From NCBI RefSeq assembly GCF_028023875.1, contig NZ_JAQIPB010000001.1, forward strand, positions 806,001 to 870,000: a stretch of 64,000 nucleotides of DNA. The letters are read 5' to 3'. Position 1 is the stretch's first letter. Each line of letters opens with the position of its first letter. The translations under genes and the position numbers were made by a program. Below, in pieces: positions 27,556 through 35,613 of the stretch. The DNA comes from Xenophilus arseniciresistens. GTDB lineage: Bacteria > Pseudomonadota > Gammaproteobacteria > Burkholderiales > Burkholderiaceae_C. Under the pieces are notes generated by a model. That model ran no database searches, was not told the origin of the DNA, and worked only from the letters and a program-made list of their open reading frames with translations.

Positions 27556-27831
27556 TCAGCGCCGCTTGAGCACGTGGATGAAGTCCGTTCCCTGTGTCTG
27601 CTGCTCCATCAGCGCATTGCCGGTCTGGCGCGCAAAGGCCTGGAAGTCGCGCAGCGAGCCCGGGTCGGTGGACACGACCTTGAGCAGCTGGCCACTTTCC
27701 ATGTCGTTGAGCGCCTTCTTGGCCTTGAGGATGGGCAAGGGGCAGTTCAGGCCCCGCGTGTCGATCTCGCGGTCGATGCTCAGCGGGGCTGCCGCAGCGG
27801 CCGGGGCTTGGGTGTCTTGATCAACGCTCAT
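27556..27831 (-). CDS. TusA-family sulfur carrier protein
   Basis: A 91-residue protein with the TusA/SirA fold: DTRGLNCPLPILKAKKAL holds the CPxP motif whose Cys carries persulfide sulfur, followed by the beta strand QLLKVVSTDPGSLRDF and the C-terminal FIHVLKRR. An Ala-rich N-terminal extension of about 20 residues precedes the domain. Family members hand sulfur to tRNA thiolation, molybdenum cofactor or other acceptors; which applies here is unknown. Its ATG overlaps the stop of the NUDIX gene by 4 bp (27828-27831), so translation is coupled. Confidence 0.9.
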   Translation of the reverse strand: MSVDQDTQAPAAAAAPLSIDREIDTRGLNCPLPILKAKKALNDMESGQLLKVVSTDPGSLRDFQAFARQTGNALMEQQTQGTDFIHVLKRR

Positions 27832-28403
27832 GACCCATTCTCCGATGAAGGCGGCTGATCCAGCCCGCGCCGCCGTTCCTCATTTTCCTGCGCGGTGAAG
27901 AACACGGGCTCATGGCCGCGCGTGCGCAGCCAGTCCGCCAGCGCATAGCCTGTGCCGGCAGGCCAGCACTTCAGATCGGGCAGGTCGTAGAGCCGGTAGT
28001 CCACCAGCTCAGGCGAGAGCTTCACCTCGCCTTCTGCCACCACGTGGTAGGCAATGATGACCTGGTTCATGCGCGTGAACTCATAGGCACCCACGATGCT
28101 GCTGCTGAGCACGTCGAGGTTGGTCTCTTCCTTGACCTCGCGCGCAATGCCTTCCTGTGGCGACTCGCCCGCTTCCATGAAGCCCGTGATCAGCGCGAAC
28201 ATCTTGCCCGGCCAGGCCGCATTGCGTGCCAGCAGCACCTGGCCGCGGTATTCGACGATGGCCGCCAGGACCGGCGTGGGATTGCCCCAGTGCGTGTGGC
28301 CGCAGTTGACGCAGCGCAGCCGCTCCTTCGGGCCGCCGTCTTCCATCAGGGCGATCCATTCGAGCGGCGTGGCGCAGTCGGGGCAGAAGCGGGGGAGTTT
28401 CAT
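27828..28403 (-). CDS. NUDIX hydrolase with N-terminal zinc ribbon
   Basis: A 191-residue protein. The N-terminal CPDC...CVNCG pattern forms a zinc ribbon, as in NudC-like enzymes. The NUDIX box GFMEAGESPQEGIAREVKEETNL agrees with the Gx5Ex7REUxEExGU consensus, with the REVKEET acids for metal. Likely activity is hydrolysis of a nucleoside-diphosphate-linked compound (NADH-like or ADP-ribose-like); the exact substrate cannot be read off. ATG at 28403 (MKLPRFCPDC) is chosen since it directly precedes the ribbon. It is followed by the overlapping TusA-like gene and preceded by cysM, all on the minus strand. Confidence 0.9.
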   Translation of the reverse strand: MKLPRFCPDCATPLEWIALMEDGGPKERLRCVNCGHTHWGNPTPVLAAIVEYRGQVLLARNAAWPGKMFALITGFMEAGESPQEGIAREVKEETNLDVLSSSIVGAYEFTRMNQVIIAYHVVAEGEVKLSPELVDYRLYDLPDLKCWPAGTGYALADWLRTRGHEPVFFTAQENEERRRGLDQPPSSENGS

Positions 28404-28461
28404 GGCGGGGAGTCTCTGCGTTGTCGCGCATCCGGCGTGTCGCCCACGCGAACAGGGGGGA

Positions 28462-29370
28462 TCAGGCCGGGAACACGCCGGTGGACAGATAACGGTCACC
28501 GCGGTCGCAGACCACAAAGACGATGGTCGCGTTCTCCACGGTCTTGGACACCTCCAGCGCCACCCACAACGCCCCCGCGGCCGAGATGCCGCCGAAGATG
28601 CCCTCTTCGCGCGCCAGGCGCCGGGCCATCTCCTCGGCCTCGTCCTGGCTCACGTTCACCACCTGATCCACGCGCGAGGGGTCGTAGATCTTGGGCAGGT
28701 ACTCCTGCGGCCACTTGCGGATGCCCGGGATGCGCGAGCCTTCGTCGGGCTGCGCGCCCACGATCTGGATGGCCGGGTTCTTTTCCTTGAGGAAGCGCGA
28801 GACGCCCGTGATGGTGCCCGTGGTGCCCATCGCGCTCACGAAGTGGGTGATGCGCCCGCCGGTCTGGGCCCACAGCTCGGGGCCCGTCGTTTCATAGTGG
28901 ATGCGCGGGTTGTCGGGGTTGGCGAACTGGTCCAGCACGCGGCCCTTGCCCTGCGCCACCATCTGGTCGGCCAGGTCGCGCGCGTATTCCATGCCACCGC
29001 TCTTGGGCGTGAGGATCAGCTCGGCGCCGAAGGCCTTCATGGTCTGCGCACGCTCGACGGACAGGTCCTCCGGCATGATCAGCAGCATGCGGTAGCCCTT
29101 GATGGCCGCCGCCATGGCCAGCGCGATGCCGGTGTTGCCCGAAGTCGCCTCGATCAGCGTGTCGCCGGGCTTGATCTCGCCGCGCTCCTCGGCCCGCCGG
29201 ATCATCGATAGCGCCGGGCGGTCCTTCACGGAGCCTGCCGGGTTGTTGCCCTCCAGCTTGGCCAGGATCACGTTGCCGCGCTGCGCGTTGCGTGCCGCGT
29301 CGATGCGCTGCAGCGCCACCAGCGGTGTCTGGCCGACGGCGTCTTCAAGGGTGGGGTAGGAATGGGTCAT
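28462..29370 (-). CDS. cysM: cysteine synthase B (O-acetylserine sulfhydrylase)
   Basis: A PLP enzyme making cysteine from O-acetylserine and sulfide or thiosulfate. In 302 residues: PLP Lys in KLEGNNPAGSVKDRPA, the TSGNTG phosphate/substrate loop, GTTGTITGVSRFL binding the cofactor phosphate, and the CysM-type central segment GAQPDEGSRIPGIRKWPQEYLPKIYD. This last segment and the short length fit CysM rather than CysK. Downstream NUDIX and TusA-like genes follow on the same strand, so sulfur metabolism may link cysM and the TusA-like gene. Confidence 0.95.
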   Translation of the reverse strand: MTHSYPTLEDAVGQTPLVALQRIDAARNAQRGNVILAKLEGNNPAGSVKDRPALSMIRRAEERGEIKPGDTLIEATSGNTGIALAMAAAIKGYRMLLIMPEDLSVERAQTMKAFGAELILTPKSGGMEYARDLADQMVAQGKGRVLDQFANPDNPRIHYETTGPELWAQTGGRITHFVSAMGTTGTITGVSRFLKEKNPAIQIVGAQPDEGSRIPGIRKWPQEYLPKIYDPSRVDQVVNVSQDEAEEMARRLAREEGIFGGISAAGALWVALEVSKTVENATIVFVVCDRGDRYLSTGVFPA

Positions 29371-29474
29371 GGAACAAGCTTAGGACAACTGCGAAGCCAG
29401 GGCGCCGCGGGGTCGCCGAATCGGCGAGGCGGCTGGGCACTGTGCCATAATTTTGGGCTGTCTCAGCCTTTCCT

Positions 29475-29559
29475 GCCGGAGTGGTGAAATTGGTAGACGC
29501 AGGGGACTCAAAATCCCCCGCCGCAAGGCGTGCCGGTTCGATTCCGGCCTCCGGCACCA
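29475..29559 (+). tRNA. tRNA-Leu (anticodon CAA)
   Basis: An 85-nt type II tRNA with long variable arm. Acceptor GCCGGAG (29475-29481) pairs with CTCCGGC (29549-29555), followed by A and an encoded CCA. Anticodon stem GGGGA/TCCCC encloses loop CTCAAAA (anticodon CAA, reading UUG). The T-arm holds GGTTCGATTCC. A CATAAT box lies 24 bp upstream, with no clear -35. Confidence 0.96.
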
Positions 29560-29569
29560 AAAAAAGCAT

Positions 29570-29600
29570 GGCCCGCCCTTGGCGGGCCTTTTGCTTTTTG
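29570..29600 (+). terminator. rho-independent terminator of tRNA-Leu
   Basis: Perfect 8-bp stem GGCCCGCC (29570-29577) / GGCGGGCC (29581-29588) with a 3-nt loop, followed by TTTTGCTTTTT. It lies 10 bp after the tRNA. Confidence 0.87.
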
Positions 29601-29679
29601 GCGCCGCCTTCGCGCATGCAATCGCTCCGGCACGCCGTGGGCGTGCATGTGATCGTCCGCTCAGTCGTGTGAACGAGGC

Positions 29680-29695
29680 TTCGATTCCGGCCTCC
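29680..29695 (+). repeat. duplicate of the tRNA-Leu T-arm/3' end (16 bp)
   Basis: The 16 bases TTCGATTCCGGCCTCC at 29680-29695 exactly repeat bases 29537-29552 of the tRNA-Leu T-arm and acceptor stem, 143 bp further on. tRNA 3' ends are usual attachment sites for integrases, so this may be an att remnant or a leftover partial tRNA copy. No integrase is nearby. Confidence 0.7.
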
Positions 29696-29718
29696 TGGGT
29701 TGCGGCCAATACGAGGGC

Positions 29719-30666
29719 TCAAGACGCCGCCAATCCCTCACGCACCGTGGGATAGCGCAGCCGCACGCCCAGCTCACGCTTCATGCGACGGTTGTCGAGC
29801 CGGCGCGATTCGCTCATGAAACTCAGCTGCATGGGCGTGAGCTGTTGCTGCGCTTCGGCCCGCGCCACGCGCGGCGGACACGGCAGGCCGTAGAGGCCGG
29901 CCGCCAGGTCGAAGTAGTCGCCCATCTGCAGCTCGCTGTCGTCGCTGACGTGAAAGACGCGCCCGCCGCGTGCGCGGTACAGCGCGGCGATGCAGGCGCG
30001 CGCCAGGTCGTCGGCATGGATGTGGTTCGTGAAGACATCGTCCTGCGGCTGCAGCACGGGCGTGCCGCGCAGCAGCCTCGCACGCGGCGTGCCGCCTTCG
30101 CGGTCGGGCGCGTAGATGCCAGGAATGCGCAGGATGCCGGTGCGCACCTGCAGGCCGCGGCCCAGCCAGCGCACCTGGCGTTCGGCCGCCACGCGGCGCA
30201 AGGCGCGCGCGGTGCCGGCCTGCACGCCGCGCGTTTCGGGCACGCGTGCGCCTTCGCAATCGCCGTACACGCCGCTGGTGGAGCCATAGACCAGCGACAG
30301 CGGCGGCGTGCGCTGGCGCAGCAGGCGCACCACGGCCTCGGTGCGGCGGTCGCGCACGACGGCCTCGTGCGTCGCCGCTTCGCCCTCATCGGCGCGCGGC
30401 GGCGGCGCCAGGTGCAGCACGCGCGTGCCCAGCCCCGCCAGCCGGTGCAGCGTGGCGGGCGCGTCCAGATCGCCGATCAGCGCTCGTGCACCGGCCGCGC
30501 GCAACGCAGGCACGCGTTGCGGCGAGGACGTGAGGGCCAGCACCTGCATGCGCCCCTGCAGGGCGCGCAGCACGCGCGTACCCACGTCGCCGCAGCCGAT
30601 GATGAGCAGCCGCTCGCGCCGGAAGCGCGCCGGCAGCGCGCCGAGGGGGGACTGGTTTGAAGGCAA
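29719..30666 (-). CDS. NAD(P)-dependent epimerase/dehydratase family protein (YeeZ-like)
   Basis: An extended-SDR Rossmann protein: LLIIGCGDVGTRVLRAL binds the dinucleotide, later LVYGSTSGVYGDCEG and the ILRIPGIYAPDREGG segment, then DDVFTNHIHADDLARA. The usual YxxxK is not obvious, which is common in the SDR family a5 (YeeZ) type. Substrate unknown. The start is unclear because only TTG codons are available: TTG at 30666 (chosen, 315 aa) leaves 18 residues before the Rossmann core; TTG at 30744 would give 341 aa and approach the divergent reductase gene's start at 30762. Confidence 0.78.
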   Translation of the reverse strand: MPSNQSPLGALPARFRRERLLIIGCGDVGTRVLRALQGRMQVLALTSSPQRVPALRAAGARALIGDLDAPATLHRLAGLGTRVLHLAPPPRADEGEAATHEAVVRDRRTEAVVRLLRQRTPPLSLVYGSTSGVYGDCEGARVPETRGVQAGTARALRRVAAERQVRWLGRGLQVRTGILRIPGIYAPDREGGTPRARLLRGTPVLQPQDDVFTNHIHADDLARACIAALYRARGGRVFHVSDDSELQMGDYFDLAAGLYGLPCPPRVARAEAQQQLTPMQLSFMSESRRLDNRRMKRELGVRLRYPTVREGLAAS

Positions 30667-30761
30667 AATCGAGGGTTCCCTGACGAAGAAAGCCTGAAGC
30701 AAGGAGGCCCTCACGATTCTCGAAAAGTGAAGTGCGTTCCCCAAAGGGCCGAAGAATAGCC

Positions 30762-31826
30762 ATGAGCCTTGTCGGCACCGCGGATGCGGGCTTTTCCATC
30801 ACTGTAGAGCCCAGCGGGCGCGCCTTCACCGTTGAAGGCAACGAGACCATCCTTTCGGCGGCGATCCGCCAGGGCGTGGGCCTGCCCTATGGCTGCAAGG
30901 ACGGCGCCTGCGGCTCGTGCAAGTGCAAGATGCTCGCGGGCACGGTGACGCTCGACAGCCACCAGAGCAAGGCCCTGTCGGCCGACGAGGAACTGGCGGG
31001 CCTGATCCTGACCTGCCGCGCGCACCCGACCAGCGACGTGGTGCTGGAGTCGCGCCAGGTCACCGAGGCAGGTGCCTTCCCCATCCGCAAGATGCCCGTG
31101 CGCGTGCGCGCGCTGAGCAGGCTCTCGCATGACGTGATGCAGATCCAGCTGCAGCTGCCGGCCGGCGAGCCCATGCAGTTCCATGCCGGGCAGTACATCG
31201 AATTCATCCTGCGTGACGGCGCACGGCGCAGCTACTCCATGGCCAATGCGCCGCACACGCTGCATGCGCCCGGCGCAGGCGTGGAGCTGCATGTGCGCCA
31301 CATGCCCGGCGGCAAGTTCACCGACCATGTGTTCGGCGCGATGAAGGAAAAGGAGATCCTTCGCGTCGAAGGCCCCTACGGCAGCTTCTTCCTGCGCGAG
31401 GAATCGACCAAGCCCATCGTGCTGCTGGCGTCGGGCACCGGCTTTGCGCCGATCAAGGCGCTCATCGAACACATGCAGTTCAAGAACCTCACGCGGCCCA
31501 CCGTGCTGTACTGGGGCGGCCGCCGGCCCGAAGACCTGTACATGGACGACTGGCTGCGCGAGCGCGAGGCGCTGATGCCGCACCTGCGCTACGTGCCCGT
31601 GGTCTCCAACGCCACGCCCGAAGACAACTGGACCGGCCGCACGGGCTTCGTGCACCAGGCCGTGCTGGAAGACCTGCCCGATCTGTCGGGCCATCAGGTC
31701 TATGCCTGCGGCGCGCCGGTGGTGGTGGAATCGGCCCGGCGCGACTATGTGGCGCTGGCCGGCCTGCCCGACGAAGAGTTCTACGCCGACGCCTTCACGA
31801 GCGAAGCCGACAAGGCCCTGCCCTGA
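30762..31826 (+). CDS. 2Fe-2S/FAD/NAD(P)H oxidoreductase (CDP-6-deoxy-delta-3,4-glucoseen reductase-like)
   Basis: A 354-residue electron-transfer reductase. An N-terminal plant-type ferredoxin domain has cluster cysteines in GCKDGACGSCKCKM and a fourth Cys in LTCRAHP. It is followed by an FNR-like FAD domain (RRSYSMAN) and an NAD(P)H domain (ASGTGFAPIKAL; CGAPVVVESARRDY). It belongs to the group commonly annotated as CDP-6-deoxy-delta-3,4-glucoseen reductase (AscD), but no other dideoxysugar genes are nearby, so a more general reductase role is likely. The start at MSLVGTADAG (30762) is preferred over 30732. Confidence 0.88.
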   Translation: MSLVGTADAGFSITVEPSGRAFTVEGNETILSAAIRQGVGLPYGCKDGACGSCKCKMLAGTVTLDSHQSKALSADEELAGLILTCRAHPTSDVVLESRQVTEAGAFPIRKMPVRVRALSRLSHDVMQIQLQLPAGEPMQFHAGQYIEFILRDGARRSYSMANAPHTLHAPGAGVELHVRHMPGGKFTDHVFGAMKEKEILRVEGPYGSFFLREESTKPIVLLASGTGFAPIKALIEHMQFKNLTRPTVLYWGGRRPEDLYMDDWLREREALMPHLRYVPVVSNATPEDNWTGRTGFVHQAVLEDLPDLSGHQVYACGAPVVVESARRDYVALAGLPDEEFYADAFTSEADKALP

Positions 31827-31999
31827 GCCACTTCAGGCATTGACGCGCAGGCCACGGGCGGCGGCCCGGTTCGTGCGCTCTCACCAAAGGTCATAGCGCC
31901 GCTGGTCGATTGCTCGTGCCTGGGCCGGCACGTATCTTGACCGGCAAGCGGATGGGCTGATGGCCGCCTGGTGCAGGCCCCCGCAGGGAGCCGCCCACC

Positions 32000-33028
32000 A
32001 TGCCGATCCGAGCCCTGTCCGACCGTCGCCTGCTGATGTTGCTGCTGGCCGGCGCAGCCCTGTGGAGCGCCGGCACCACCCAGACCCTGCGCGCCGCCGA
32101 GCCAGCCAAGGACCATCCGCTGGTCGGCCGCTACGAAGGCGCGGTGCTGGAGGCCTACAAGGGCTCCTCGTACGACGAGGCCGCACTGATCCAGGAGCCG
32201 CTGCAGAACTGGGGCGGCGCGCGGCCGCAGCGCCTGAAGGTCGAAGGCAAGGTGGGCCTGTACTACTACAGCCTGCCCGCGGAACGCTCCACGCTGGAAG
32301 TGCTGCGCAACTACGAGGCCAGCCTCCGGGCCAAGGGCTTCGAGCTGCTGTTCAGCTGCGCGACCAGCGACGCCTCCTGCTACCAGCCGCGACCGAATTC
32401 GGTGCCCACCACTGCGCCCTATGACTTCGCGCTCGCCTTCGACGAGCCGGAATGGCCGCGCCTGGGCAAGCGCGGTGACTACGTCCGCAACTACTTCAGC
32501 ACGAATGCGCGCTACCTGCTGGCCCGGCGCGCCACACCGCAGGGCACGGTCTACGCCAGCATCGCGCTGTCGGAACACCGTCCCGAAGTGGGCAACTACG
32601 CCTTCGTGCGCGTGGTGGAAAGCAAGGCCATGGACAGCGACCGGATCGTGTTCGTCGATGCCACGGCCATGGCCCGGAGCCTGGCGGGCAACGGCCGCGT
32701 GGCCCTCTACGGCATCCTCTTCGACACCGACAAGGCCGAGCTCCAACCCGCCTCGCGTCCCACGCTCGACGAGATGGTCAAACTGATGCGCAGCCAGCCG
32801 CAGCTCAAACTGCAGGTGGTGGGCCACACCGACAACCAGGGCGGCGATGCGCACAACCGGGACCTGTCACAGCGCCGCAGCGTGGCCGTGGTGGCGGCGC
32901 TGGTGCAGGCCGGCGTAGACCCGAGGCGGCTCACGCATCGCGGCGCGGGGCCGGTCGAACCCGTGGCTCCCAACGACAGCGAGGCCGGTCGCGCAAAGAA
33001 CCGGCGCGTGGAACTGGTGAAGCAGTAG
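32000..33028 (+). CDS. OmpA-family protein with N-terminal DUF4892-like domain
   Basis: A 342-residue envelope protein. A signal peptide (about residues 1-33, cleavage near LRAAE) is followed by a ~190-residue domain resembling DUF4892 (DHPLVGRYEGAVLEAYKGSSYDE, GKVGLYYYSLPAERSTLEVLRNYEASL). The C-terminal OmpA/MotB-like peptidoglycan-binding domain (LYGILFDTDKAELQP, VVGHTDNQGG, NRDLSQRRSVAV, KNRRVELV) follows. It is likely an outer-membrane or periplasmic protein attached to peptidoglycan. A separate Bug receptor gene follows 93 bp downstream. Substrate or partner is unknown. Confidence 0.88.
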   Translation: MPIRALSDRRLLMLLLAGAALWSAGTTQTLRAAEPAKDHPLVGRYEGAVLEAYKGSSYDEAALIQEPLQNWGGARPQRLKVEGKVGLYYYSLPAERSTLEVLRNYEASLRAKGFELLFSCATSDASCYQPRPNSVPTTAPYDFALAFDEPEWPRLGKRGDYVRNYFSTNARYLLARRATPQGTVYASIALSEHRPEVGNYAFVRVVESKAMDSDRIVFVDATAMARSLAGNGRVALYGILFDTDKAELQPASRPTLDEMVKLMRSQPQLKLQVVGHTDNQGGDAHNRDLSQRRSVAVVAALVQAGVDPRRLTHRGAGPVEPVAPNDSEAGRAKNRRVELVKQ

Positions 33029-33121
33029 CGGGCACCAGCACCGCGCGCACATCGCTGGCGGACTGCGCAGGTACGGGCAGTCCCGCCTGCCAACGCCCGG
33101 CTCGACGGCGACAATGGCCGC

Positions 33122-34105
33122 ATGAACAAGAGACACCACCTGATCTCGCTGCTCGGCACCGCCGCCGCGCTCAGCTTTGCCGCCCCTCTGGTCCAGGCCC
33201 AGCAGACACACACCGTGCGCCTGGTCGTGCCCTACGCCGCCGGCGGCCCCATCGACGTCACCGCACGCGCGCTGGCTGAGCGCGTGAAGGATGCGCTGGG
33301 CGGACCCGTCATCATCGACAACAAGCCCGGCGCGGGCGGCAACATCGGCGCCGACATCGTCGCCAAGGCCGCGCCCGACGGACTGACCATCGGCATCGCC
33401 GCCACGGCCACCCACGCGGTGAACCCCTGGCTCTACAGCAAGATGCCCTTCAATGCAGCCACCGACTTCACGCCGGTGACGCAGATGGTGCGCGTGCCCA
33501 ATGTGCTGGTGATGAACGCCGAGGTCGCGCAGCGCCTGAAGATCAACACGCTCAAGGACCTGATCTCCTACGCCAAGGCCAACCCCGGCAAGCTCAACTA
33601 CGCCAGCGGCGGCAACGGCAGCGCCGGCCACCTGGCCGGCGAGATGTTCAAGAAGGAAGCGGGCATCTTTGCCGTGCACATTCCCTACAACGGCGGCAAC
33701 CCTGCGCAGCTGGCACTGCTATCGGGCCAGGTGGACTTCAACTTCGACAACCTGGCCACCGCGGCGCCCAACATCAAGTCCGGCAAGCTCAAGCCCATCG
33801 CCGTCACCACCTTGGCCCGCAGCCCCATGCTGCCCGAGGTGCCGCCCGTGGCCGATGTGCTCAAGGGCTTCGCCATCGACACCTGGTGGGGTCTGGTCGC
33901 GCCGGCAGGCACGCCGCAACCGGTGCTCGACAAACTCAACCAGGCCTTCGTGGCGGCATTGCAGGCCCCCGAGACCAAGACCCGCTTCGCGGCGTTGATG
34001 GCTGAACCCGTGGGCAACACCAGCGCCCAGTTCGGCGCCTTCATGAAGGCGGAGCTCGCCAAGTACGAGCGGGTGGTCAAGGCCACCGGCGCCAAGGTCG
34101 ATTGA
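33122..34105 (+). CDS. Bug/TctC-family periplasmic solute receptor
   Basis: A 327-residue binding protein with signal peptide (cleaved near LVQAQ). Signatures: LVVPYAAGGPIDVTARALAE, IIDNKPGAGGNIGADIVAKA, YASGGNGSAGHLAGEMFK, IPYNGGNPAQLALLSGQVDF and LPEVPPVADVL. It is distinct in sequence from the tandem pair at 17.5-19.5 kb (GGNGSAGHL against GSPGAGSxPH) and stands alone without tctAB genes, as is usual for the many orphan Bug proteins of Burkholderiales. Ligand unknown. Confidence 0.92.
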   Translation: MNKRHHLISLLGTAAALSFAAPLVQAQQTHTVRLVVPYAAGGPIDVTARALAERVKDALGGPVIIDNKPGAGGNIGADIVAKAAPDGLTIGIAATATHAVNPWLYSKMPFNAATDFTPVTQMVRVPNVLVMNAEVAQRLKINTLKDLISYAKANPGKLNYASGGNGSAGHLAGEMFKKEAGIFAVHIPYNGGNPAQLALLSGQVDFNFDNLATAAPNIKSGKLKPIAVTTLARSPMLPEVPPVADVLKGFAIDTWWGLVAPAGTPQPVLDKLNQAFVAALQAPETKTRFAALMAEPVGNTSAQFGAFMKAELAKYERVVKATGAKVD

Positions 34106-34111
34106 GACTGT

Positions 34112-34132
34112 GGCGGGCCTTCGAGGCCCGCC
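34112..34132 (+). terminator. hairpin after the Bug receptor gene
   Basis: Perfect 9-bp stem GGCGGGCCT (34112-34120) / AGGCCCGCC (34124-34132), loop TCG, 7 bp after the stop codon. There is no T-run behind it, so termination strength is uncertain. Confidence 0.5.
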
Positions 34133-34156
34133 CTTCGGCGACTGCCGAACCCATGG

Positions 34157-34190
34157 AAAAAGCCCGGCCCTTCTTGCGAAGGACCGGGCT
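34157..34190 (-). terminator. rho-independent terminator of tRNA-Thr
   Basis: A 13-bp stem with one mismatch (34161-34173 with 34178-34190, loop of 4), followed on the minus strand by a T-run (complement of AAAAA at 34157-34161). It sits 11 bp downstream of the tRNA-Thr 3' end. Confidence 0.8.
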
Positions 34191-34200
34191 TCTTGCGAAA

Positions 34201-34276
34201 TGGTGCCGCTTGTCGGAATCGAACTGACGACCTACCGCTTACAAGGCGGGTGCTCTACCAACTGAGCTAAAGCGGC
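34201..34276 (-). tRNA. tRNA-Thr (anticodon UGU)
   Basis: A 76-nt tRNA on the minus strand. Acceptor GCCGCTT pairs with AAGCGGC, followed by A and encoded CCA. The anticodon loop CTTGTAA holds TGT (reads ACA). The D-arm (TAGCTCAGTTGGTAGAGCA) and T-arm (GTTCGATTCC) are standard. Confidence 0.96.
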
Positions 34277-34330
34277 GAACCTGCGATTCTACTGGCTGCA
34301 AACGCGAGCCCTCGGCTCGCGCCACGCCCC

Positions 34331-34846
34331 TTACTTGACGCGCTTGAGCGCCGGCCGTCCGCCCGGGCCGCCGGGCCTGGGCGGCTCGCCGTCCGCGCCC
34401 TCATCGGCCGTGGAGGCATCGTCCGGCGCCGTGTCGGCTTCGTCGGCCACCAGCTGCATCACGCGCGCCTCTTCAGCTGCGGGGGCCGCAGGCTGGGCAT
34501 TCGCCGTCGTCGCCTGCTCGGCAATCACCGGCGGGAAAGCCATGCCCTGCCCGTTCTCACGCGCATAGATGGCCACCACGCGGCCCACGGGCACGATGAT
34601 GTCGCGCGCAGTGCCTGCGAAGCGGGCCTTGAACTCGATGAATTCATTGCCCAGCTTGAGCGAACTCGTGGCGTCGTAGCTCACATTGAGCACGATCTCG
34701 CCGTTCTTCACGTACTCGCGCGGCACCTGCACGTTCTCATCGACCTGCACCGCCAGATAGGGCGTGAAGCCGTTGTCGGTGCACCATTCGTAGAGAGCGC
34801 GGATCAGGTAAGGCCGCAGCGAGGACGATTCGAGCGCGTTGATCAT
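34331..34846 (-). CDS. sspB: ClpXP protease specificity-enhancing factor
   Basis: SspB tethers ssrA-tagged proteins to ClpXP. The N-terminal ~110 residues carry the family core: SLRPYLIRALYEWCTDNGFTPYLAV, LNVSYDATSSLKLGNEFIEFKARF and GRVVAIYARENGQGMAF. A long acidic, disordered linker (DEADTAPDDASTADEGADGE) leads to a basic tail (RPALKRVK) corresponding to the ClpX-binding XB segment. The ATG at 34846 (MINALESSS) is chosen; one four residues earlier (34858) is possible. Its position after sspA and petC is the usual order in this group. Confidence 0.94.
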   Translation of the reverse strand: MINALESSSLRPYLIRALYEWCTDNGFTPYLAVQVDENVQVPREYVKNGEIVLNVSYDATSSLKLGNEFIEFKARFAGTARDIIVPVGRVVAIYARENGQGMAFPPVIAEQATTANAQPAAPAAEEARVMQLVADEADTAPDDASTADEGADGEPPRPGGPGGRPALKRVK

Positions 34847-34891
34847 TGAAAGCAGCAAGCAGGCAGGCGGGCAGACGAAGGCGGCGCTTTC

Positions 34892-35503
34892 TTACTTGCG
34901 CATCACCTTCTCGGACGGGGTCAGCGCCTCGATGTAGGCGGGGCGGGAGAAGATGCGCTCGGCGTACTTCAACAGCGGGGCGGCGTTCTTGCTCAGGTCG
35001 ATGCCGTAGTAGTCCAGGCGCCACAGCAGCGGTGCGATGGCCACGTCCAGCATCGAGAAGTTCTCGCCCAGCATGTACTTGTTCTTCAGGAACACGGGGG
35101 CCAGCTGCGTGAGACGGTCACGGATGTGCGAACGCGCCTTTTCCAGCGCCTTCTCGTTGCCCTTGACGCTGCGGTTTTCCAGCGTGGAGACATGCACGAA
35201 CAGCTCCTTCTCGAAGTTCAGCAGGAACAGACGCACGCGCGCGCGGTCGACCGGGTCGCCGGGCATCAGCTGCGGGTGCGGGAAGCGCTCGTCGATGTAC
35301 TCGTTGATGATGTTCGACTCGTACAGGATCAGGTCACGCTCGACCAGGATGGGCACCTGGCCATAGGGGTTCATGACGCTGATGTCCTCCGGCTTGTTGT
35401 AAAGGTCAACGTCGCGGATCTCGAAGTCCATTCCCTTCTCAAAAAGCACGAAACGGCAGCGGTGGGAAAAAGGACAGGTCGTTCCGGAATACAGCACCAT
35501 CAT
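34892..35503 (-). CDS. sspA: stringent starvation protein A (GST-fold RNA polymerase-associated)
   Basis: A 203-residue GST-fold protein. The N-terminal thioredoxin-like domain begins MMVLYSGTTCPFSHRCRFVLFEKGMDFE and includes PYGQVPILVERDLILYESNIINEYIDERFPHP, followed by an all-helical C-terminal domain (MLGENFSMLDVAIAPLLWRLDYYGIDL). SspA associates with RNA polymerase under starvation or acid stress and does not act as a glutathione transferase. It is followed by sspB after 45 bp and preceded by petC by 110 bp. Confidence 0.94.
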   Translation of the reverse strand: MMVLYSGTTCPFSHRCRFVLFEKGMDFEIRDVDLYNKPEDISVMNPYGQVPILVERDLILYESNIINEYIDERFPHPQLMPGDPVDRARVRLFLLNFEKELFVHVSTLENRSVKGNEKALEKARSHIRDRLTQLAPVFLKNKYMLGENFSMLDVAIAPLLWRLDYYGIDLSKNAAPLLKYAERIFSRPAYIEALTPSEKVMRK

Positions 35504-35613
35504 GGCGAAAGGCTCCTCAAAATCAAAAGGAGTGGGTTTGCCTCAGGCAACCCACTCCAAGGTCACAAGCAACCGGCGTCGCCCTCAACGGCGGCGCCGG
35601 TCTTCATGCACGT

